Part shown: in pieces, positions 37,012 through 44,847 of the stretch
How the letters are laid out: each line of letters begins with the position of its first letter
Numbering within the stretch: position 1 is the stretch's first letter
Assembly (NCBI GenBank): GCA_963786675.1
Contig: CAWAZY010000001.1
Location: 310,001-374,000 of the forward strand
Reading direction: 5' to 3'
Source of the DNA: JAGVSR01 sp963786675
GTDB lineage: Bacteria > Pseudomonadota > Alphaproteobacteria > Rhizobiales > Hyphomicrobiaceae
Length of the DNA: 64,000 nucleotides
Program-made: the position numbers and the translations under genes
The notes under the pieces: generated by a model
What the model was told of the DNA's origin: nothing
The model's database searches: none
Seen by the model: the letters and a program-made list of their open reading frames with translations, nothing else

Positions 37012-37173
37012 GGTACGCCCCGCGTTACACACAGAAATAGGATTGCACGCGGCACATTCGCGGCCAGAGGGAACCGGCGAACTCCCGCATCCTACGCGTC
37101 GACAGTGCAAGGTGAGGGTTAACAGAAGATTGAGACGCGCCTCGACGCGTGAGAATTCTCCAACCTCGGGAGA

Positions 37174-37830
37174 CTAGGCCGACGGATGCGCCGTTATACG
37201 GATGTCCGCCTCATCCTTGCGGATGTCGATCGGCATGCCGGCCAGCTTCGCCAGACGTGTCGTATAGAAAGCCTGGATGGACATGGCATCGAGCGCCGGC
37301 TGATCGTGGCCGGTGATGAATTCGTTGAGATGCTGGGGAAAGCGCGCCCCCACGCCACGGCACACAATGTCGAAGCCGGGCAATTCCATTGACCCGCCAA
37401 TGGTGACCTCGATCTCGCCACCCTTAGGCAGCGCCGTGATGGCGGCCGCGATGAGATTGAGCAAGAGCTTCACCTTGTCCTTGCTCATGTAGCCGGGGGG
37501 GCCGTTCCAGATCAGCTTGTGCTTGGCCTTGCCCTTGCCGTTGACGACATAGCCGCGCGAGATTTTTTCGGCCATGCCGAGGTCGATGAGCGCGCCCGCC
37601 GAGCCACTGGCGCCAAACGCGAAACGGGCGAACTCCAGACAGACCGACGCCTGGCTGGTGACGTTGCGAATCATTTCAAACGCATACCGGCGCGCCTCCT
37701 CGTCCTTCTCTTCGTCGTGGAGTTGCAGGCCGATGCTGATGGCGCCCACGGGACCGATCACGTCGTGGCAGATCTTGCTCGAAATCAGGGCAGCAATCTC
37801 AAGATCCGTCGGCTCGAAGGCATCAGTCAT
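37174..37830 (-). CDS. chpT: Histidine phosphotransferase ChpT
   Basis: ChpT passes phosphate from the hybrid kinase CckA to CtrA and CpdR in alphaproteobacterial cell-cycle control. The 218-residue product begins MTDAFEPTDLEIAALISSK, and the phospho-His lies in SSKICHDVIGPVGAISIGL near residue 22. The pseudo-HATPase half contains KVKLLLNLIAAAITALPKGG. No ATP-binding G boxes are apparent, as expected. A minus-strand frame that ends across its start codon is probably chance. Confidence 0.9.
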   Translation of the reverse strand: MTDAFEPTDLEIAALISSKICHDVIGPVGAISIGLQLHDEEKDEEARRYAFEMIRNVTSQASVCLEFARFAFGASGSAGALIDLGMAEKISRGYVVNGKGKAKHKLIWNGPPGYMSKDKVKLLLNLIAAAITALPKGGEIEVTIGGSMELPGFDIVCRGVGARFPQHLNEFITGHDQPALDAMSIQAFYTTRLAKLAGMPIDIRKDEADIRITAHPSA

Positions 37831-38083
37831 GTCTGGTTTCCTTGATTCTCAACTCAGGCGTCGCCGCGGCACGCGTGCCTGACATCAGCTGGCAAGAGGC
37901 CAGCTTACTTGCCGACAGCGGTTCCGCTCTGATACACGCCCCGTTATCACCTTGAAAGGTCCACACGTACCGATCGCGGCAACCTGTTGAAATGTTGTCT
38001 ATCTGCAGCTGCCGGCCGGTCATCATGTTCGCCTTCAAGCCCAGCGCCGCGGCAGCGACCGCCGAATCACCAGGATTGTCCGA

Positions 38084-38896
38084 ATGAGCCTGCCATCCAA
38101 CGCGAGCCTTGCCGACCGAATTCTGCCCGCCGTATGCGAAGCGGCGCGCCGCATCTTGAAGATCCGCGCCGACGGCATGGTTGTCGATCGCAAGGCGGAC
38201 CAGTCGCCGGTCACGGAAGCGGACCGGCAGGCGCAGACGATCCTGGTCGACGCGCTCGCCACAGCAGCGCCCGGCGTGGCCGTCGTAGCAGAAGAGGATA
38301 CCGAGCAACGCACCGCTCTGCCGGACGGGGCGCCGTTTTTTCTCGTCGATCCGCTGGACGGCACGCGTGACTACTGCGCCGGACGCGATGACTTCACCAT
38401 CAATATCGGATTGATCGAAGAGGGACGGCCGGTCTTTGGGCTGGTCTATGCACCCGCGCGCGGCGAGTTCTTCGTCACCCCGGCGCGCGGCAAGGCGGTC
38501 TGGGCACCTCTCGACGCAAATGCGACGCCCGCCTCCCTCGCCGATCTCGATCTGCGGGCCATGGCCGTACGCGCAATTCCAGCCACCGGTGCACACGCCA
38601 TCCTAAGCCGCTCGGAAGCGGGCGAGGCCCATGCTGAGCGCGTCGCAAAATTGGGGGGCCGTTCGACGGCGGGAATCAGCTCTGCGGTCAAATTCTGCCT
38701 GATCGGCCGCGGTGACGCCGATCTCTATCCCCGTTTCGGACCGACCTGCGAATGGGACACGGCCGCCGGCCAGGCCATTCTGGAAGCCGCGGGCGGCAGC
38801 CTCACACAGCTCGACGGCGCGCCCATGATTTATGGCAAGTCCGCGGCAGGCTATCTCAACGGGCCGTTCATCGCCCGTGGCGCGCCCGCCGTGTAA
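38084..38896 (+). CDS. cysQ: 3'(2'),5'-bisphosphate nucleotidase
   Basis: CysQ hydrolyses 3'-phosphoadenosine 5'-phosphate to AMP in sulfur assimilation. The 270-residue product has the inositol-monophosphatase-fold metal motifs: VAEEDTEQR, FFLVDPLDGTRDY, and CEWDTAAGQAILEAAGG. The ATG at 38084 (MSLPSNASLADRILPAV) is conventional. It diverges from chpT across a 253-base region. Confidence 0.93.
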   Translation: MSLPSNASLADRILPAVCEAARRILKIRADGMVVDRKADQSPVTEADRQAQTILVDALATAAPGVAVVAEEDTEQRTALPDGAPFFLVDPLDGTRDYCAGRDDFTINIGLIEEGRPVFGLVYAPARGEFFVTPARGKAVWAPLDANATPASLADLDLRAMAVRAIPATGAHAILSRSEAGEAHAERVAKLGGRSTAGISSAVKFCLIGRGDADLYPRFGPTCEWDTAAGQAILEAAGGSLTQLDGAPMIYGKSAAGYLNGPFIARGAPAV

Positions 38897-39021
38897 GCCA
38901 ATGGCACGTGGCGCAGACGTGCCGGATGGCCATACTTTGGTAATACTTTCTGGCGATGGTTGATCAACACTTAAAACGTGCGCCGCGGCCCTGACGCGGA
39001 CGCCATTGAGGTGATCGCACC

Positions 39022-39852
39022 ATGCTGACCAAATCGGTTTCGCGGAAGGCCATCGCAGCCTTGACCGCTGCCGCGCTTCTCGGCGCGCCTGCGCTCCCCG
39101 CCTTCAGCGCCAACGACGCCTACCGCCCGCCCGCCTCCGACTACGACGGCGGCGCGGACGTCTATCAGCCCGATGTCCAGTCGCGGACCGACGATATTTA
39201 TCAACCGGTGCCGGAGGACCCCTATGGCTCCGGCAATGGCAGCGGCGCACCGTCCGGCGACAGCTTCGGCGGATCCCGCGCGGCCGTGCCCGAACCCGGC
39301 GGCTATGGCGAACCCTACCGGGCACCCGATGACGGCGGAATTCCCGACCCGAAATCGCCGGAGCAGGCGGGCGTCTACGAGAAAAACGAAATCCTATCGA
39401 CCGGACACGAGTTCTTCGGATCCATCAGCCAGGGACTGGCCAAGGGCGTCGAGTACGTCTTCCAGAGCCAGGGACGGCCTAACGGCTATATTCTGGGCGA
39501 GGATGCCGGTGGCGCCCTGGTCGTGGGCCTGCGCTACGGCGAAGGGACGCTCTTCACGAAGAACGTCGGCAACCACAAGGTCTTCTGGCAAGGGCCGACG
39601 GTTGGCTACGATGCTGGAGCCGAGGGCTCCAAGGCCATGATTCTCGTCTACAATATGCGCGAGCCCGGTGACATCTACGAGCGCTTCGGCGGCGTTCAGG
39701 GCGCGGCCTACCTCGTCGGCGGCGTGAGTGTGCAAGTGCAGAAGCATGGCCACGTCACACTCGCCGTCATTCGGTCAGGAGTGGGACTGCGGCTGGGTGC
39801 CAACGTGGGCTATATGAAGTATACCCGATCACCGACTTGGAACCCGCTCTAG
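39022..39852 (+). CDS. eipA: EipA-type DUF1134 envelope protein
   Basis: The 276-residue secreted protein has a signal peptide (MLTKSVSRKAIAALTAAALL, cut near PAFSAND). A Tyr/Pro/Gly/Asp-rich disordered region (about 30-115) is followed by the DUF1134 beta-domain from HEFFGSISQGLAKGVEYVF to VGLRLGANVGYMKYTRSPTW. In Brucella the homologue EipA acts in envelope integrity. It follows cysQ and the chpT cluster, a conserved neighbourhood in this group. Confidence 0.88.
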   Translation: MLTKSVSRKAIAALTAAALLGAPALPAFSANDAYRPPASDYDGGADVYQPDVQSRTDDIYQPVPEDPYGSGNGSGAPSGDSFGGSRAAVPEPGGYGEPYRAPDDGGIPDPKSPEQAGVYEKNEILSTGHEFFGSISQGLAKGVEYVFQSQGRPNGYILGEDAGGALVVGLRYGEGTLFTKNVGNHKVFWQGPTVGYDAGAEGSKAMILVYNMREPGDIYERFGGVQGAAYLVGGVSVQVQKHGHVTLAVIRSGVGLRLGANVGYMKYTRSPTWNPL

Positions 39853-40040
39853 GCCGCCGTCCACCCGGACAGCCCGCCTCGACGGGGGATAAGCGGCATC
39901 GACTTGCGGTGGTTGACCCGACGGCCCTAAAACCGCCGCTTGACGGCGCGACCTAGCCGCTAGACCTCTGTTCGCCTCTGTACCGGCGGCGAAGGTCGCT
40001 TGGGATCTTGGGCTGAAAGCGGACGGACGGGGACGGACGG

Positions 40041-41495
40041 GTGGTCACCATTGAATTTATTATGCTGGTGGCGCTCGGCTTTAGCTTGGCGGGCCTGCTC
40101 GCATGCGTACTCGCACCCATGTACCGCCGCCGGACCGCACGGCTGGCCACCGATGCTCTGAAACGTGCTATGCCGCTGACGGCATCGGAAATCGCCGCCG
40201 ACAAAGATCGCATCCGGGCCGAGTACGCCATTCGGATCCATAAACTCGAATCGAGCCTGTCGGACGCTTCGCTCGAGACCGCGCGCCAACTCGTCGACAT
40301 CAACCGGCGCGACGCGCGGATCAGTGCTCTTGAGAGCGACGTGGCCCGGCTCGGGACGATCAACGAAGAGCATGAGAATGCGCGCCGCGTCCTGGAGATG
40401 ACGATTACCGAGCGGCTGCCCAAAGTGGAACAGCGCCTGTCGGAAGCCAAGCGCCTGTTGTTCGAGCGCGATCGCGAAATTGGCGCATTGACCCAAGCCG
40501 CACAGCGCCAATCGTCAGCGCTGGAGGAAGCGACTCAGATCAACACCCAGCAGCGCGAAGAACTCAATCGCCTCAACGCCACCTTGGCGACGCGCGCCGC
40601 GCGACTGCGGGAACTGCCCAAGGATCAGCAGCACGAGGCGGAGATTGCCTTGCGCACCGAGATCGAGGCGCTCCGGGCCCGCGTGCGCGATCAGGCACAA
40701 ATGATCACCCGTCTCCAGACCCCGACACCGGCGTCGGTCACGGTAACAGCGGCGGACGCTGAGGATTCCAGTGAAATGGCGCGGTTGCGCTCAAGTCTCT
40801 CCGAGGCTGAAAAGGCTTTGCAGGACGCACGGGCCAACGCCTCTTCGAACCGAGGCGAGCCGAACGCCGACGCGCCCAGCGCTGACGTCGCCGCGCTCGA
40901 AGCTACGATCGCCGCTCAGACGCAGGAAATCGCCAGCCTCAAGGCCGCTCTCGACGACCTGAAGACGACGGCCGTCGAACGGCCCCTCACAGTCGGTGAA
41001 CTTTCCGGAGAGGACCGGCACGGCCTGCAAACCCGTTTGCGGGAACTCGAATCGCAAACCGGCGAGCAGATGGAAACAATCTTGGCGCTGCGGGCCGAAC
41101 TGGCCGCTGGCAATGAGAAGCTGGAGCGGCAGGCCACATTCTATATGGATGAGATGCGTCGTCTGGGGGCGGGCACCCGTCCGGCCGGATCGCTGGCTTC
41201 CACAGTTGAAACGCCGCCGCCGTCCGGTACGTTTGCCCAACCAGCCCAACAGGCCCGGCCATCCCTGAGCGATCGCATCAGCGCGCCGCGCGTTGCCACA
41301 GTGCAGATCGCAACGCCAGCGCACGAGGCGGGCAACGCTGACCACGCCAATGGTCACCAGGACGCCGCCAAGTCCCCGGCCGAACCAGCCGGTGATGCCG
41401 CGCGCGGCGACGGCAAGACGAACGATCCCGCGCCCGCTCCCCGCCGGCAAAGCCTCTTGCAAAGAATAACGGGCTTGGAAAAGCCGGTCGCGTGA
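40041..41495 (+). CDS. Membrane-anchored long coiled-coil protein
   Basis: The GTG at 40041 gives a 484-residue protein with one N-terminal TM helix (IEFIMLVALGFSLAGLLACV), followed by YRRRTARLA and a long heptad region (about 60-360, e.g. LESDVARLGTINEEHENARR, EQRLSEAKRLLFERDREIG). The last 110 residues are Pro/Ala-rich and disordered. The upstream start context holds a GGACGGACGG tandem repeat. Similar unnamed proteins occur in Hyphomicrobiales; a cytoplasmic scaffold at the inner membrane is plausible, but no function is known. Confidence 0.75.
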   Translation: MVTIEFIMLVALGFSLAGLLACVLAPMYRRRTARLATDALKRAMPLTASEIAADKDRIRAEYAIRIHKLESSLSDASLETARQLVDINRRDARISALESDVARLGTINEEHENARRVLEMTITERLPKVEQRLSEAKRLLFERDREIGALTQAAQRQSSALEEATQINTQQREELNRLNATLATRAARLRELPKDQQHEAEIALRTEIEALRARVRDQAQMITRLQTPTPASVTVTAADAEDSSEMARLRSSLSEAEKALQDARANASSNRGEPNADAPSADVAALEATIAAQTQEIASLKAALDDLKTTAVERPLTVGELSGEDRHGLQTRLRELESQTGEQMETILALRAELAAGNEKLERQATFYMDEMRRLGAGTRPAGSLASTVETPPPSGTFAQPAQQARPSLSDRISAPRVATVQIATPAHEAGNADHANGHQDAAKSPAEPAGDAARGDGKTNDPAPAPRRQSLLQRITGLEKPVA

Positions 41496-41552
41496 GGCTC
41501 TCCGCGCCCAGTCGGTAGGACTGCCGCTAGAACTGCAGGACGGGGAGCGCCG

Positions 41553-42131
41553 TTACTTGGTCGCGAAAGCAACGGCGCCAAGGCTGCGATAGGTGATGTC
41601 GCGCGCGCTTTCCGCCACACGCGGCCTTTTCGATTTGATCGCCGCCGGCTTGGTCGCCACCGGCAAGCCCAATCCGAAGCTGTCCTGGGCAATCACGTTC
41701 CCAGGCAGAGCACCCGGCTGCTTCCGCCGCTGCTTGGCGACTTTGACGGTCTTCTGCTTGGTATTGTTTTGAGCCGCCCGTGCACGGGCTTTGTCGTAGA
41801 GGCGTCGCAGCTTGGCGCTGTAGGCGACAGGCAGGCTCTCAGCAGCGTCAAGCTGGGCAGCAAGAACCGGAACCGGCATCGCTGGCGCAACCGATGCGGT
41901 GATCACGCGCGGCACGGGAACTTGGGGTGCTTCGCTGGCAGCGATCTTATCGAGCAGGAACTGTTCGACACGGGAGGGTTCAACGGGTTCCGCTGCCACC
42001 AGTTCAGGCATGAGGGTGACGCCCTGCGTCAGGGCATCCGAGCCGAGGCTGACCGCACCCCAAACGAGGGTCGCGGTGAACGCCAGATACCCCAGCAAAA
42101 CTCCGAGGCGGCTTTTCAAGACAACCCACAT
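41553..42131 (-). CDS. Signal-anchored basic protein of unknown function
   Basis: The ATG at 42131 (MWVVLKSRLGVLLGYLAFTA) gives 192 residues: one N-terminal TM or signal helix, then Pro/Val/Ala-rich segments (EAPQVPVPRVITASVAPAMP) and a basic stretch (KQKTVKVAKQRRKQPG). A Ser/Arg-rich leader to 42227 is less likely. It is convergent with the coiled-coil gene. No family is recognised. Confidence 0.6.
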   Translation of the reverse strand: MWVVLKSRLGVLLGYLAFTATLVWGAVSLGSDALTQGVTLMPELVAAEPVEPSRVEQFLLDKIAASEAPQVPVPRVITASVAPAMPVPVLAAQLDAAESLPVAYSAKLRRLYDKARARAAQNNTKQKTVKVAKQRRKQPGALPGNVIAQDSFGLGLPVATKPAAIKSKRPRVAESARDITYRSLGAVAFATK

Positions 42132-42362
42132 AGAACGCGTACGCCTAGACCTGATAGAGGAAACCGATCCCAAGGCGCTCAGTCTGCGCCCGACGGGACT
42201 TATACAAACCATTCGTACTGATGCCACCCGGAAACCGTGTCAGAGTAAATGACTTAGCGACGCGGGTGACTGCACGGCGACAGGTCCCGAACTCTTAGCA
42301 CGCAGGGCTGGTTCCATCGAACCGGGTGCGGGCCAGAAACAGATTGTCGAATTTGAAGCAGT

Positions 42363-43058
42363 TCAGGCGTGCAGCCACCAGAGAAGGGGCGGAACGGCGA
42401 GAAACAAGGCATAGAGCGCGTACACATCTGTGATGTAGCGCAGATAGACACCAGCAAAACCCCATCGGTCGCCTTTGCCGTCGAGCTTGGCGAAAATGTA
42501 GTCGATGCGGTTGTGATTGACCGGACACGCCTTCAACACCTCATTGTAACGCCGCCGGAAATCCTGCACGGCGCGCGCGTCCGACGGCCGCGCGATGCGC
42601 AATTCCTGTGCGATCTCGGAAACGGACAGTGCGCAATTGTGCAGGTGATGCGCCTTCATCCTGTAGTCGTTCAGGGCTTCGAGCAGGCCAAGAATGAGCG
42701 TAAAGACCGATGAAACCAGCTGGATAAAGGTCATCAGCCGGTTTGTCGCATCGTCGATTTGGCCTGCATAGACCGCCTGCCAGACAGCCAAGCCCACGAA
42801 ATACAGCGCCACCGTCGACTGCGTAAAGAGTGACACAGTGGCCTTGCGCTCCAGGCGCTCCGCGGCATTGAAGCGCGCGGCTTTGACCAGCCGCATGGTG
42901 CGGACCAGGCCATCGGCTTCGCGCTTGATCGCTGGGTCGCTGGAGGTGTCGGGTTGAACGGCTTCCCCGGCAGCCGGCATCGCGCGGACCATTCCACGCG
43001 GATCGAAGGCAGCTACGACGCCACCGGAATATGGGAGGTTTTCTGCGGGATGGCCCAT
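42363..43058 (-). CDS. SLATT-type 2TM protein
   Basis: The 231-residue protein has two central TM helices (about 80-98 and 108-126) flanked by helices with the SLATT layout: ARFNAAERLERKATVSLFTQ, LILGLLEALNDYRMKAHHLH, NCALSVSEIAQEL and YNEVLKACPVNHNRIDYIF. A third hydrophobic segment ends the protein. SLATT domains (SMODS- and SLOG-associating 2TM) are predicted pore-forming effectors of nucleotide-signalled conflict systems, family 5 being the closest by pattern. No nucleotidyltransferase, SLOG or reverse transcriptase is nearby, so this is an orphan. Assignment rests on pattern recognition only. Confidence 0.7.
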   Translation of the reverse strand: MGHPAENLPYSGGVVAAFDPRGMVRAMPAAGEAVQPDTSSDPAIKREADGLVRTMRLVKAARFNAAERLERKATVSLFTQSTVALYFVGLAVWQAVYAGQIDDATNRLMTFIQLVSSVFTLILGLLEALNDYRMKAHHLHNCALSVSEIAQELRIARPSDARAVQDFRRRYNEVLKACPVNHNRIDYIFAKLDGKGDRWGFAGVYLRYITDVYALYALFLAVPPLLWWLHA

Positions 43059-43157
43059 GCTTGCAAGCTCGGTCCGCTCGACGCCAAGCGGATCTCACTC
43101 GCATAGCCTGATTCGGGCCTGGAGGACGGGCGCAGCCGATTGGCTCTGGCTGGCCAA

Positions 43158-43667
43158 CTACATCCAGACGCGCTGTCCCAGGGAGATAAGATCGTCGAAG
43201 TCAGGCAATCGGCCCAGTAGCACGTACATGGAGCCGCCCACGACGGCTCCGCCCAGAACGACCGTAATGCACCAAGACGCGAGGGAACGGAGGCGGCTTC
43301 TCAACCGTTGCCGCCGCGCTTTCTTGACCCAACGGACGGCGACGTCGGCGCTTCCGGCTTGGAACTCCAGCGCATCGGCGGGCTGGCTATCACCCTTGAC
43401 CCAGGTGAAATCCGTGTCGCTGTCTACCGTGGGGCCGTCAGCGGGCAAGTTGAATTTCTCGCCACCCGGAGTCTGGGCTGCTGAAGGTTGCATCCACATA
43501 ACATTTCCCGCCGCCACGGACGGGCGGCGGGCCAGAACGGCATCGAGATCCGCCGTGAGGCTTGCGATGTCGTCGAAACCAGCACTGATGATGGCGGCTC
43601 CGACGGTGTCCCCATGAAGATTCAGGGGCTCGTTGCCGGACACTGGGGGAAGCGCTCTAGTTTCCAT
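43158..43667 (-). CDS. Tail-anchored protein of unknown function, upstream of SLATT gene
   Basis: The ATG at 43667 (METRALPPVSGNEPLNLHGD) gives 169 residues. The first 100 are polar and acidic; a basic segment WVKKARRQRLRSRLRSL precedes one C-terminal TM helix (CITVVLGGAVVGGSMYVLL). It lies 99 bases upstream of the SLATT-type gene on the same strand, so cotranscription is possible. No family is recognised. Confidence 0.6.
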   Translation of the reverse strand: METRALPPVSGNEPLNLHGDTVGAAIISAGFDDIASLTADLDAVLARRPSVAAGNVMWMQPSAAQTPGGEKFNLPADGPTVDSDTDFTWVKGDSQPADALEFQAGSADVAVRWVKKARRQRLRSRLRSLASWCITVVLGGAVVGGSMYVLLGRLPDFDDLISLGQRVWM

Positions 43668-44138
43668 GCTGCCATTCCAAAAATGTAATGGCGCAACTGG
43701 ATCAATGACGAACGTGGAGGCCACGCGATCGATCCGGGACCAAACCATGGCCCAGCATCGACCGTGCGATCAACCGGCGGACGAACGGTTCACCCGACAT
43801 CCCACGCACTCAACCCAACTGCCCCAACATGGCCGCCGCTGTCCGGCCGCTGTAAGCACTCGGACACAGATCCCTCCGTCTGCGTCCAATTTTTCACGAT
43901 AGCCGCATTGCGCCGTGGCGACAATCGTCCTTGTGAGGACAACTGAGTTTCCGGCAATATGGTGAACGTAGGCACCCAGCCGGTAGACGGCTGGATTTAC
44001 CCAGCAAACCGGTCCAGATTGCGCTTCGCCCGGATCGCGGATCCGCGGCGAATTTCTGACTTGGCCGACGCCGGTTGGAAGGACATTTTTTCGGTCGCGC
44101 GCTGCGCGAAATTGACCACCAAGGGGACCCAATCTCAG
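43668..44138. other. Intergenic stretch between divergent genes
   Basis: About 470 bases with no supported gene. Frames seen here are antisense or short and lack domains. It should hold the promoters of the tail-anchored protein and of nnrU. Confidence 0.4.
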
Positions 44139-44724
44139 ATGCTGATGCTCATCATTGGACTGATACTTTTCCTAGGCATCCACCTCGTTCCCACCTCCCC
44201 AGACCTGCGGAACGGCTTGGCGCGCAGAATTCGGCGACAACGGCTACAAGATCATTTTTTCCGTCCTGTCGCTGATCGGCCTCGTCGTCATCGTGATGGG
44301 CTACCACAAGCTGCAGATCAATCCAGGCAAGAATGTCGTGCTCTGGGACAGCCCGAATTGGCTGAAGCACATCACATGGCTGCTGATGATTCCGGCCATG
44401 ATCGCGCTGGCGGCGGCTTATATTCCGTCGCGGATCCGCACGGTCTTGAAGCACCCCATGCTCGTGGCTGTGAAGCTGTGGGCACTCTCGCATTTGATCG
44501 TCAACGGTGACCTGGGCTCGCTGATCCTGTTCGGCGCCTTCCTGGCATTCGCCGTCTACGACCGCATTTCGGTGAAGCGCAGGGGTGCACTGGGTCCGCT
44601 CGGGGCCGCACAAGGCGGGCTCGGCGGCGATATTGCCGCCATTGCCGTGGGCCTCGGGCTCTATGCATTCATGCTGCACATGGGGCATGGCTGGCTGATC
44701 GGCGTGCCGCTGCTGCCGGCCTGA
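44139..44724 (+). CDS. nnrU: NnrU-family membrane protein, frame broken
   Basis: The N-terminus from the ATG at 44139 (MLMLIIGLILFLGIHLVPTS) and the rest in the +1 frame (EFGDNGYKIIFSVLSLIGLV to the end at 44724) together make a normal NnrU of about 195 residues with five or six helices. Family landmarks are WLKHITWLLMIPAMIALAAA, HPMLVAVKLWALSHLIVNGD and LHMGHGW. The break is near 44215-44228. NnrU proteins accompany nitric oxide or nitrite metabolism in denitrifiers, but the family is widespread, and its NnrU/MAPEG-like role is unclear. Confidence 0.82.
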
Positions 44725-44775
44725 CCGCCGCGCGCGCTTTCACGCGCACGCACAAGGCTTGGTTCAGTCGAAAAG

Positions 44776-44809
44776 AAAAGCCCGGGGCGCTCATCGTCCC
44801 GGGCTTTTT
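44776..44809. terminator. Bidirectional intrinsic terminator
   Basis: AAAAGCCCGGG (44776-44786) and CCCGGGCTTTT (44798-44808) form an eleven-pair stem with A- and T-rich flanks on either side. It separates convergent nnrU and the L,D-transpeptidase gene and can serve both. Confidence 0.92.
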
Positions 44810-44847
44810 CGTCTCAAGAGTGTACGACAGCAGCAGGAATTTACCGC

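Noticed and set aside
37823..38596. Minus-strand open frame of 257 codons across chpT start and cysQ
   Set aside because: It is antisense to the clear cysQ gene, and the part outside cysQ has no domain or ribosome site.
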